This document shows positions 53,826 through 63,663 of a DNA stretch of 64,000 nucleotides, piece after piece. A model generated the notes under the pieces. That model did no database searches. It worked only from the letters and a program-made list of their open reading frames with translations, and was not told where the DNA came from. The translations under genes were made by a program, and so were the position numbers. Position 1 is the first letter of the stretch, and each line of letters begins with the position of its first letter. Source of the DNA: Cymbidium sinense (taxonomy: Eukaryota; Streptophyta; Magnoliopsida; Asparagales; Orchidaceae); NCBI GenBank assembly GCA_021442155.1, contig CM038229.1:68716443-68780442 (forward strand), given 5' to 3'.

Positions 53826-54857
53826 ATCAATGAAATTTGATTAAAATACTATCAAACTTATGAATTTTGTATTTTATTCCTCAGTGAATATAACTTCTCC
53901 CATACTTTCAATATAAGTTGGTGTATTGTTAGTTTAGGGTTCTCACTTCACAAGTTTATATATGCACATACCATGATACAATGAACAAAGGTAACCGCCC
54001 TCATAGTCATACAACTTTACGAAGTGAGAACCCTAAACCTAATCCCTTCCCTTTTAGACACTTCTTTGCTCACCACAAGAACCTTCAACTGTAAGGGATA
54101 TTCCTCTCCCATTCATTTTCTCCTCTTTTATTTTCACTATTGAGAGAAGCCCTAGTAAGGTGTCTTCTAAATACCTTTTTATTTGCAATTTTTCTAGAGG
54201 TTCATTACTCAATTCAATGTATGTGCATTGTGCTAAATTTTTTATTTTTTTATTAACTATTGCATCATTAGTCACTACATTAATTGCCAATCATGTTATT
54301 GTTGTTGGTGAAGTTCATTGGATGTAAGGGTTATCAAACCTAGTTAGGTGTGTTCCGAATCTTTTTTGTATTATATATATATATATATTTATTAGTTCAT
54401 GATATGAGATACATCTAATTTAAAATTTTTATTAATTAGCATTTTTGCTAAAATGATTCTATTTATCATGAGAATCGTTCAATACTCCTTTAGCATTCAA
54501 TATGTTCAAGCTGGTCCATATAATATTTTTATATTCCTTCTAGTTTGTTTCACTTTGCTTCAATATATGATGTTTTGAATACCTATTTGGTTTCGATTTT
54601 CAATATTCATGATTTCTTTGTTACATGTAATCATATTTTTGTTATCTTGGTCCTTCAGATGAGCATCTTAATTTAAATAAAACAATTTCTTCTCAAAGTA
54701 ATGTCCGCACATTCTTAACATCCACTAGTAGTTATTCAAGACTATGTCCAAAACTAACAATACACCCACTTATATTGAAATTATGGGAGAGGTTATATTC
54801 GCTGAAAAAAAAAACAAAATTCATGAATTTTATTAAATTGTGGACAATCCATTGAAA
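53826..54857. mobile_element. Element of about 1 kb with long terminal inverted repeats
   Basis: 53860-53935 and 54751-54826 are inverted repeats of about 76 bases (GAATATAACYTCTCCCATA, TTTCAATATAAGT, GTGTATTGTTAGTTT), with weaker similarity further outward. An internal minus-strand ORF (54054-54290) has no recognised domain. Long TIRs suggest a MULE-like or foldback element. The outer limits are approximate. Confidence 0.6.
53933..54037. repeat. Perfect 17-bp inverted repeat with telomere-like motif
   Basis: TTTAGGGTTCTCACTTC at 53933-53949 and its exact reverse complement at 54021-54037, separated by 71 bases. The arms include AGGGTT/AACCCT. It lies just inside the long-TIR element. Confidence 0.85.
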
Positions 54858-54889
54858 AAAAATTATTTTATTCAAATTAAAGATGTCTC

Positions 54890-54940
54890 GTGCCAACCCC
54901 ACCTAGTGGGATTAAGGCTTGTTGTTGTTGTTGTTGTTGT
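54890..54940 (+). mobile_element. Extremely truncated RTE LINE tail (51 bp) with target duplication
   Basis: Only CCCCACCTAGTGGGATTAAGG and (TTG)n were inserted, flanked by the perfect 11-base duplication AAAGATGTCTC (54879-54889 and 54941-54951). Confidence 0.9.
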
Positions 54941-55190
54941 AAAGATGTCTCATAGAATGAACAAAGAAAACAAAAATATGATTACATACAACAAAAACAA
55001 TAAAAAAATCATGAACATTAAATACCTAAACCAAATATGTATGAAAAACATCATATATTAAAGCAAAATGAACCAACCTTATAGTTGATGGTGCTTGTAA
55101 TGATCAAAGTGTTAAAAAAGAAAAAGATGAAGTAAATAGAGGGTTAGGTTTAGGCTTCACACTTCTTAAAGTTGTAAAGAACTGATATGT

Positions 55191-55370
55191 ACCCGTCTCT
55201 CTGGGAGCAGCGGGAGCACCCGAACCGAGTTGATTCTCTAGGCGGATCTTGATCGTAATGGTGGGAAAAGTAAGTGGGGCCGAAGTGTGGGTGATGAATG
55301 TGGCGTGGGATTAGTCATTACATGCAAGATGGTGTGGTGTTAGGTGGACACCCATTCCAAAAAAAAAAAA
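55191..55370 (+). mobile_element. SINE-like insertion with poly(A) tail in the eEF1A leader intron
   Basis: About 180 bases ending GGTGGACACCCATTCC-A(n). The flanks AAAGAACTGATATGT (before) and AAAGAACTAGTATGT (after) are a target duplication of about 15 bases with two differences. Same family as 48699-48887. Confidence 0.65.
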
Positions 55371-55940
55371 GAACTAGTATGTGCATATCTATCAGGTGGA
55401 CCAGACAAAGACTGATTAAAATATCATAATCTTAAAAAATCTAGAATACAAACAAAGGAATAAAGTAATATCCTATGGAGAACAAAGATCCCAAAAATCC
55501 ATTCCAGTGCATTTCCTCCTCCCATTCGTGTATACAATTATCTGCCTTTATCACGTGTCGTCGATTCCTCCTTCTATGTCAAATGTTTGCAAAGAAAACA
55601 TTACCAAGTGAAACAACCAACCGTTTCTAACGATGGATCAACGTAACAAAATTATGAAGTACGCAGCTTAAATATAAGGAAGTCCTGTAGAGCACGCAAT
55701 CCGATCAGTCGTTTACGAAATAAACATTGTAATTTTTTTGCTAAAATATCAATTAATCGATCTACAATCTAAAAGAACGGAACTTGAAATGGATTAAATA
55801 AAGCTCCGAAACACAGATCTTAAGAAAACATAGGTCGCATCGTAAGCAGAACAACAGGGCAAATCCATAAGCTACTAACGAAGACGAACTATAGTAAATC
55901 AATTGATTCAAAGCGTGCGATTGAAAAAAGTAAACCTCAC

Positions 55941-56014
55941 CGGCAGTAGTATGATAGGAGCAACGGAGTCCAACTTTACTTGCTGGCTGCTGCCTCAGGT
56001 CGGCTGCGATGGAG
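55941..56014 (-). other. EF1A: Inferred eEF1A 5'-UTR exon 1
   Basis: The inferred transcript start lies about 30 bases downstream of the TATA box at 56041-56047; the exon ends at the donor at 55941. It has no ATG and contains CAGC-rich leader sequence. The start site is inferred. Confidence 0.55.
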
Positions 56015-56017
56015 GAG

Positions 56018-56073
56018 AAACCCTAAACGACTCGACTGCAATTTATAGATCTATCAAGTACCAAATTGCCCTT
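56018..56073 (-). promoter_or_regulatory. EF1A: eEF1A core promoter: telo box, TATA box, tef1-type box
   Basis: The minus strand has AAGGGCAATTTGGTA (56073-56059), fitting the tef1 box ARGGRYANNNNNGTA of plant eEF1A promoters; then TATAAAT (56047-56041); then an AAACCCTAA telo box on the plus strand (56018-56026). This set is the known signature of plant eEF1A and ribosomal-protein promoters, and supports the leader exon call. Confidence 0.75.
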
Positions 56074-56455
56074 ACCCGTCATAGAAATGGAGCCCATTTC
56101 CGTCTTTTGATTTCAAAATTAATCAAAACGGTTTTTTTTAGAAAATATTACTATATATGTCTTCTAAGAAAAAAAAAATCAAGAAATATAGAAATTATTT
56201 ATTTTTTTTGAAGAATATATCAGAATATTTCTATTAGATCACAATAGCCCTACCATTTAGCAAATAAATTTGAAATATTCACTGAACATGTTACACTTAC
56301 ACAACCTTTAGATTATAACATCCATTGATCCTTTTTAATCCCAACACATTTTTTTTATTTATAAAGTTTTACATAGATTCACTATATAATTAAAATTTAA
56401 AAGGTGTGTTATTTACTTTAATTGGATAAGACCATATTATATGATTGATAAGAGT

Positions 56456-56830
56456 TAGGGGTGTAAGTGAGTCAAGCTGGCTCGCGAGCTGACTTGAGCT
56501 CGCCAACCAAGCTTATCGAGCCACGAGCTCGAGCTTGAGCTCGAGCTTATAAACAAACTCGAAAATTTTTTGAGCTCGAGTTCGGCTGGTTTGACTTCGA
56601 CTAGCTTCGAGTCTCATTCTAATAATGACTACATTATCGTATATCACATTCTCGGTTGATAATTTATCGCTTTTAAATGAGCGAGTTGGTAATAACTCAA
56701 ATTTCTTTAAATCAAGCTCGAGCCTGGTAATTAAGCTTGAGTAGAGCTCGAACTCAAGCTCAATAGGGATAAAACAAGCTTAACTCAATTAAGTCAAAAC
56801 TCGACTCAACTCGACTTGTTTACACCCCTA
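56456..56830. mobile_element. hAT-type MITE with perfect 8-bp target duplication
   Basis: 375 bases with ends TAGGGGTGTAAG and TTTACACCCCTA, flanked by ATAAGAGT at 56448-56455 and 56831-56838. The interior is rich in GAGCTCGAGCTTGAG-type words. Terminal sequence and 8-bp duplication fit hAT. Confidence 0.9.
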
Positions 56831-56838
56831 ATAAGAGT

Positions 56839-57237
56839 ATTAATAATTGACCTGATACGACAACTCGATACGAACTCGACTTAAAAAAATGAGTTTGAGT
56901 TAAGTCGAATAATTTTCGAATTATGTTCAGGTCAAAAATTTGACCCATATAAATTTCAAGTCAATTTGGGTTGACTTGCCAATCAAACCTGATTTAATTT
57001 TGATCTCCAAACTTAAATTTGACCCAACTTTGACTTATCAACTCAAGATTGATATGAATTTAATCCATGAACTCAAATTTGACTCATTTTTACCTGAATT
57101 TACCCCAAAATACATCTCTAAATGTGTCGATTGTGTCAAATTTGAGTTAGTCTAAGTTCTTATTGAGTCGGATTCGAGCCAAATAATTTTGGGTCGCATC
57201 AACCAAACATCTGAATCAGAATTGACAACCCCTAAAA
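56839..57237. other. Insert of unknown origin in duplication copy 1
   Basis: About 400 bases rich in GACTTAA/AACTCAAATTTGAC words. It is absent from the corresponding place in duplication copy 2. Boundaries are not precise. Confidence 0.45.
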
Positions 57238-57330
57238 GTTGAGAATAATTGAATGGTGTATCATGCAGATATTATAACAAAAGTGATTGAAGTTGGAGAC
57301 GATCATATAACATTTTCTTAAGATTTGTAT

Positions 57331-58012
57331 TTAATAAAGCTCACAAACATAGATCGTAAAAAAAATACAAGTATCATCATAAGGAGAACAAAAGATCAAA
57401 TCCATAAGCTATTAACGAAGGTGAAATATAGAAAATTAATTGATTCAAACCGTGATGCTGCAAAGGGAAAACCTCACTGATAGTAGTATGGTGGAAACAA
57501 CAGAGTCCAACTTTTTGTGTTGTGTGCTGCCTCAAGTCAACGATAATGAAGGAGAAACTATAAAGGCATCGACTACATTTTATAAATCTGTCAAGTACCA
57601 AATCGCCCTTGCCCATTTCAATTTTTGATTTCAAATCAAAATATTTTTTTAATAAAATATGACTTTATATCTTGTAATTAAAAATAGTAAAGAAATATAG
57701 TAATTAATTAAAATTTAAGACTAATTCAAAAATTTATACTATATCACAATAGCCCTAACATCTAGAAAATAAATTTGAAATATTCATTGAATAGGTTACA
57801 CAACTTTTAGATTGTAAGATTAATTGACCCTTTTTATTCTCATCATTTTTTTTGTAAGGCTAAAATAGATTCACTATATAATTAAAATTAAAAAGGGTTG
57901 TTCTTGCCTTTAATTGGATAAGACGTGATTACATAATTGGGCATAACTGAATGGTGTATCTTGCAAAGATTATCACAAATTGTTGGAAGTTGGAGACGAT
58001 CATACTACATCG
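57331..58012 (-). repeat. Tandem duplication copy 2: decaying second eEF1A promoter and exon 1
   Basis: It keeps on the minus strand TTTATAAAATG (TATA, about 57580), a tef1-like AAGGGCGATTTGGTA with one changed base, the leader sequence and the donor TCA|GTGAGG. The telo box is lost (AAACTATAA). It could be an alternative promoter or a relic. Confidence 0.7.
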
Positions 58013-59233
58013 GTCAGCATGACAACGGTATAATGAAAATTATGTGATTATATTTGAATGAATGCACTAAAAAGATTATAATTCAACGATGCTAGTCAAA
58101 AGAATATAATTGGATGATGAAAGTTGCAAAAAATGTAATCGAATTATAGTGGTTAGACATCATTAATCAACAGCATCGACTGTCTGGCAAAGCGTTATCA
58201 AACTTTAAGTCCAATAGTAGCTTTAGCCCTAAATTTTAGGCCGTTATTTTTTGTTCACATGAAGAATGGGGTCTATTTATAATTTTTTTTAAAATAGCAT
58301 TTTGATTATTTTATCCAAAGTCTCAAAACACTCTATTGGATGGCTAACTTTACACAGCTATGCATATCAATACACATGAAAATACAAGAATTTTGACTTA
58401 AAAAAACATACTTTGATGTAAAATATTCTATCTTTGAAAATACAACAATTTGTTATATGACTTTAAAAAAAAACATATTAAGATGTAAAATATTTTATCT
58501 TTGAAAATACAACAATTTACTATGAAAGGAAAAGCTGGACTCACATCTATGAATTTACTATAAAATACTTTAAAAAAAAGGTAGATGTAAAATTATAAGA
58601 ATGAAAGTTATTCAAACTCATTTGCCAATAGGTTTAATGCTACACAAAAAAAAAAAAAAATTCAACAAGACAAAAATATAAAATGATAATGTCAACCTAA
58701 ATTAGATGAGAATAAGGCTAATAATGATGATGAAACATAAAAATGAATTTAAGCATTAGCCTTTGGTCAAGTTATGGCATGCAATATGTGAAACAACATC
58801 TTGGTTGATCCTTGCATTCTTCTCACCACAATCAAGAAATTACACATCACTTGCGCATGATATTTTAACCAATCAATTGTCAATCCTCACCACATTTGAG
58901 TTAAATCATGGGCAGCAACCAAGAGAAGATCAAGAGTAAAATATCAGTTCAACAATTTTGATCCAAGTTTGGAATCAACAAAAGATATAGATACATTAAA
59001 AGCAGTGAAGTTGCAAAAACATAAACTACAACAAAAGTATAAGATATCAGTAGTCGACAATGCAATTGGTCTGTGTGGTACATCAGAACAAAATGGATAG
59101 GAAATAAGAAAGTAGTGAAAATTAACTATTAAAAAACCACTTGAAATTGAGATTTAATTTTTGTTTCTTCTTCCTGATAAAATCTAGGCAGGTAAAGCAA
59201 GTTCAACAACATCAATTATTGAGTGAAACATAC
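58013..59233. other. AT-rich spacer with a short tandem duplication
   Basis: A 65-bp unit occurs twice at about 58395-58525 (GATGTAAAATATTCTATC, TTTGAAAATACAACAATTT). If the exon at 59234-59305 is real, 59233 downward would be an intron on the minus strand; I found no confident next exon. Confidence 0.5.
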
Positions 59234-59305
59234 ATAGGTTTTGCTCTTAATAGCTTGAGAGATAAAATCTCGGCAAGTCAGCATAGGGCTAACCGTGACC
59301 CTCAT
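59234..59305 (-). CDS. Possible first coding exon of an unidentified gene
   Basis: On the minus strand an acceptor GCTGCAG (59311) precedes AGGCG and ATG at 59305. The 24 codons read MRVTVSPMLTCRDFISQAIK followed by SKTY, then a good donor GTATGTTT at 59233. Upstream, 59560-59860 looks like a 5' UTR exon with a donor GACAGAG|GTATGTGC and a (CT)n/(GA)n tract in the intron. I do not recognise the protein and cannot follow it into later exons; it may be truncated. Confidence 0.35.
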
Positions 59306-59406
59306 CGCCTCTGCAGCAAAGCCAAGAGCAATCGAGAGAAGATCAAGAAAGCCCACGCTGCCACAAATCACCAACACCTTCCTCTCCATCCTCCTAAATC
59401 CAAAAC

Positions 59407-59408
<2 letters not shown>

Positions 59409-59437
<29 letters not shown>

Positions 59438-59438
59438 A
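59409..59438. repeat. (CT)n / (GA)n tract
   Basis: About 15 CT dinucleotides with one T-rich interruption. On the minus strand it lies in the inferred leader intron of the gene at 59.2-59.9 kb; GA repeats are common in plant leaders. Confidence 0.9.
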
Positions 59439-59558
59439 CCCTCTTTCCCCCTTACTGTTTTACCACTTTATTCTGGCGGAGAACAAAAATGTCGGCAAAC
59501 GAAAATGAAACTTTACACGGGAATCCAAACGAACAATTAAACAAATCAAACTAGCACA

Positions 59559-59880
59559 TACCTCTGTCAATATTGGAATGAATTTCAACGGCGAGAACGG
59601 AAGAGAAAGCTCATCGCCGGATGAGAAGTGTATGGCCGACGGCGGAGAAGCGAGATGTTGGAAGTTCAGAGCCCACTTCGCCCACTTCGTCCACTACTCA
59701 CTGCGCTGATGTGCGAAGCGTGCTACAAATTGGGGCTTCAAGCTGTGATAATGCGAACTAGGAGCGGGGTAATTTTGGAAATAAGTGAATTAAGAAAGAC
59801 GGAATGGAGTCGAGCCCTCCCATCCGAGTCACGAAAATGGAGCTAGCAAACGCAATTTCAGAATGAAACTCCGTCCTGAG
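59559..59880 (-). promoter_or_regulatory. Inferred promoter-proximal region and 5' UTR exon
   Basis: This G+C-richer block has a possible minus-strand TATA-like CATAAATAG just upstream (about 59905) and ends in the donor AGAG|GTATGTGC near 59559. The plus-strand ORF across it (59628-59846) has no recognised features. Confidence 0.3.
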
Positions 59881-60109
59881 TAGAAATGTAGATGAGTGAA
59901 ACACTATTTATGTTCAGCTCATATAAATAAATAAATATTTGAATTTGATATGATCTTATTTCTGTATCTAAATTTGGGTGGAGAGGAAGGGGTTCTGTTC
60001 CTTGACAATTCGGGTCTGGCTTGGTTTGAGTGAGGCTTGATGAGTTGACTCACTGAGTATTGGAACCCGGCTGAGTTACTAATGAGATGAGAGATAGCTC
60101 GGATGCGAT

Positions 60110-61255
60110 CTGAGCCGTTGGATATAGCGTGTTGTAACTTGGCCGTTGGATCTGATCACTCGGATCGAGTGACTATTGAGCTTGAGCTTGAGCCGGATCT
60201 TTGGATTAATTCCGACCCTTGGTGTTTTCTTGATCATCGACTCGATGCTTTAACGTGAGTGGATTACAGGTGTCGATGGCTGGTGATGAGAGGAGGAAAC
60301 CGTCGATCTGCAAGGAGCGTCGATGGATTTGATCTGGTTTGATGAAGCTTGGGAGAAGCTACTCTGGTGGGCATTGAGTCAGGTCATTCTTCATTTGAGG
60401 GTTTGAGAGTCGAGAGAGCTCACGGAGATGAGGGATCTGGAGGGAGAGAGTCGGTGCTTCACCGGTCGTAAGGGAGGAATCCGGCTACGTCCACCGTGGG
60501 AAATGCTCAGAGGAGGAAGGAAAAGACTTGAGTCAGAGGAGGAGGAGTTTCTTGAGATAAATTTTCCATCCCCTGTTTGCTTTTCTCATCCCTATTTATA
60601 GTTTTCTGATGTTCTTCTTAGATAGCTATCTTATACCTCTTGTAATTTTATATCTGGTATTATTTTTCTCTGGGTTCTTGGTGAGGTTTTGTAATAATTT
60701 TTATTTATTTATCTCTTTATCTCTGCTCTATTCTTCTATATTTTCTTTTTTCTCCCTTTTCTATTTCTTTTCCGATTGGATATACCATTACCGTTGGATA
60801 TACATCTGTTTTCTGATCCGATCATGCTTGTGCGATTGGCTTGGCTTGTCTTTGGATTAATTCCAGACCGATCCCAGCCCAGCCGAAAACTTCTATTGAA
60901 AGCGAAAAGCACTGCCTTCTTCAGCCAATTTTAGAGAGGTCGGAGGGAGAGAGGGAGAGTGGTCTTCCGGGGTGTGGAGGGATGATCACCGTGAAATGCT
61001 CGAGGAGGAAGGAGAAGACTTGAGTCGAGAGGAGGAGGAGTTTCTTGAGATAAATTTTCCATCCCTGTTTGCTTTTCTCATCCCTATTTATAGTTTTGAT
61101 GTTCTTCTTAGATAGCTATCTTATACCTCTTGTTGTAATTTACGTATCGTGTATTTTCTCTCTGGGTTCTTGATCAAGGTTTTGTAATAATTTTATTTAT
61201 TTATTTTCTTTATTCCTCTGTGCATAATTTATTCTCTGTTTGATGTTATATTTTC
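60110..61255. repeat. Tandem pair of LTR-like blocks
   Basis: Copy 1 (about 60110-60745) and copy 2 (about 60790-61255) share CCGTTGGATATA, TTTGGATTAATTCC, GAAATGCTC, GAGGAGGAGTTTCTTGAG, TTGCTTTTCTCATCCC, TATTTATAGTTTT (TATA on the minus strand at 60593-60601 and 61085-61093) and TTTTGTAATAATTTT. Copy 2 has lost about 150 bases. The organisation suggests LTRs of a small retroelement or unequal recombination; no internal coding region lies between. Confidence 0.6.
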
Positions 61256-61648
61256 TCCATACTTGTGAAATGTAGCCTTCTTATTCTATTTCTTTTGTTT
61301 CTGTTGTTGGATTGGGGATATGGATTCATATCAGAATTCCACTAGTATTCCAAAAGGCTCATTACTGTAAAGTTCAAATTTTATTTGAAATATGTGAAAT
61401 GAGCTTGTTCAACTCGATTTAGTTCGAAAATTTTATAAAAAATTATGAATTTCTTCAAATAAATGCACCCAAAAAATAAAAAATAATTAAATATTATTGA
61501 TAACCAAAAATTACAATTTAAATTCTAAAATACAAAGAAAATAAAATACATAATTATTGATACATTAAACTTATATTGATTTCTTCGCTGCTTTTCAATC
61601 TCTTTCAACGAAAATTTAACATGTATGGTGTATATTCAATTTTTGAAA
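61256..61648. other. AT-rich spacer
   Basis: Nothing recognisable. Confidence 0.6.
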
Positions 61649-62175
61649 AGTAACAAATCAAATAGTGTCATTTAAATCTAAAAAAAATATTTGAAATAAT
61701 AAAATCAAAAAAATTTAATTGAAAATAATAAACCTTCAATCCAATCTAATGTAGAGACATAGCTGCAATTGCAAATATTCAACATCACAAGAATCAAATC
61801 AGCAAAATATGTCAAGTATCGAGAATAAAAAAATTAGTAGAACAATAAGTCAATAATAAGAAAAATTGAATATCAGTAGAATAACAAATGAGAATCTAGT
61901 GATAGCAAAATAAAGCAACAAATCAATTAGTGTCATTTAAATAAAAAACATTTGAAATAATGAAATCAAAAAAATTTAATTGAAAATAACAAACCTGCAA
62001 TCCAATATAATGTAGAGGCATAGCTGCAATTGCAAATATTCAACACCACAGGAATCGAATCAGCAAAATATGTCAAGTGTCAATAATAAGAAAAATTGTA
62101 GAACAATAAGCCAATAATAAGAAAAGCTAAATAGCAATAGAACAACAAATGAGAATTAAGTGATAGCAAAACAAA
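61649..62175. repeat. Tandem duplication, two units of about 266 bp
   Basis: Units start AACAAATCAAATAGTGTCAT (61651) and AACAAATCAATTAGTGTCAT (61918). They share TAATGTAGAG, CATAGCTGCAATTGCAAATA and CAGCAAAATATGTCAAGT. Confidence 0.9.
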
Positions 62176-63660
62176 GAAGTAAATTTACAACTAATATCAT
62201 AATAACTACAAAAGAGAACCAAGGGTCCAAGACAAAATAAATGAAAGCAAAACAGGAATTACACTTATAAGCTTACAGCGAGAGCAAATGACAGTAAACA
62301 AAGGAGAACCAGCTAAGAACAAAATAATATAGTAGCATCAAATAACAAAACAATAGTAAAGTATAACTAAATAGCAAGCTAACAACAAAACTACATCAAA
62401 TGAGAACCGAACGATAGGGTCACTAACTCACAGGCTTAATAGTAGAATTATTGTAAATATATTATACAAAATTGCTCAAAGCCATAACTAAATAGCAGCA
62501 GAACATTAATTTTGAATCTCTAACTCAATATTATAATATATAGGCTCAGATTTAATATCAAGTATTTGAGTCGCTCACAATCTAGAGGGTTGCATAATAT
62601 TATCAAGTCATACCAACTTTATTTGTATCAAAAATATAATTTGAAGTGTTGCATAATATAATCATACCATATCAACTTTAAATGCAATCAAAATTTAAAT
62701 TAAATGCGATTACAACACCCATGATCTTTTAAATCATCATTGCCTCTCAGCCCTCTCCAATTAATATTTTAACTTATTGTAACCTCTATGAAGCACATAT
62801 AAACCTACAATATAATGATCAACAGAACAGTATTACAACAGCACTAAATGACAATAGAATGATAAAAAAAAAGTAGTTGAACAACACATCAATAATAAAG
62901 GAGAATCAAATGACAAGAATACTGGCTTACTTAAAAACCATTTCATCTTTAGTTTACAATCATTGCATCAGAATTCAAAACAATAAGACAACAAAGGAGC
63001 ATAAAATGACAACAGGAAAATAACAAATGAGAATCAAATGACAGAACAATAATTTGTTAGTTTGATAGTAAGACCATAATGTAAATACAATATAGAAATA
63101 TTATAAAGAATTGAATGGCAAAAGAACAACTATTTCAATATTATTCATTTGAAATATATATGGAAGCTTAGACTTTTTATTAAATATTCCATTCACTTAT
63201 CATCTAAAGGGTTGCATATTAATACTATGTTATGCCAACTTCAGATGCTTAAAAAAAATATAATCTGAAGGGTTGCACAATACAATTATGTCATACCAAC
63301 CTCAAGTGCAATCAAAATTTAGTGTAACAAATAACCATCATAGCTTTTCTAGTTAATCTTTCAAATAATCATAACCTCCATGAAGCATGTATAAACCTAC
63401 AATATACAAAGAGTGATATGAAATATATAACTATATAGAGTTAACTAAACATATAATTGTGTCAAAGTAAGCATATAGTTAAATTAACATAAAGGTGATT
63501 AAAATGTAGTTAGGATAATTAACACAAAAGTGATAAAAAGATAAAGTTCATTTAGTCTGCATATTAAACCTTCCACTTTAAATTACTAGAAGTTGAACGG
63601 AAAGTATTTTCTCTTCAAGAATCTCTTGCTGAAAAGAATAAACAAATGAAATAATAATAT
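62176..63660. repeat. AT-rich region with a dispersed second duplication
   Basis: 62515-62830 and 63132-63410 are related: both carry GGGTTGCATAATA-type words, ATGCCAACTT/TACCAACTT, GTGCAATCAAAATTTA and TATAAACCTACAATATA. This could be intron or flank of the hAT element that follows. Confidence 0.65.
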
Positions 63661-63663
63661 TAA

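Larger units (their letters stand above)
51485..55940 (-). other. EF1A: Inferred eEF1A 5'-UTR (leader) intron, about 4.46 kb
   Basis: Acceptor: TTGATTGTAG|TCTAAAGAG ends at 51485, 17 bases before the ATG. Donor: CTGCCG|GTGAGG at 55941/55940; an alternative donor is GCAA|GTAAAG slightly upstream. Plant eEF1A genes usually have a leader intron that boosts expression, but commonly shorter. This one holds a Tourist-like MITE, two RTE tails, a long-TIR element and a SINE-like insertion. Splice sites are inferred from sequence only. Confidence 0.65.
55797..57305 (-). repeat. Tandem duplication copy 1: eEF1A promoter region (active-looking)
   Basis: The sequence (55797-56455 and 57238-57305, interrupted by insertions) repeats at 57331-58012. 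Matching blocks include GCAGTAGTATGATAGGAGCAA/GATAGTAGTATGGTGGAAACA, CAACTTT, AAATAAATTTGAAATATTCA, GATTCACTATATAATTAAAA and TGAATGGTGTATC. Confidence 0.85.
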
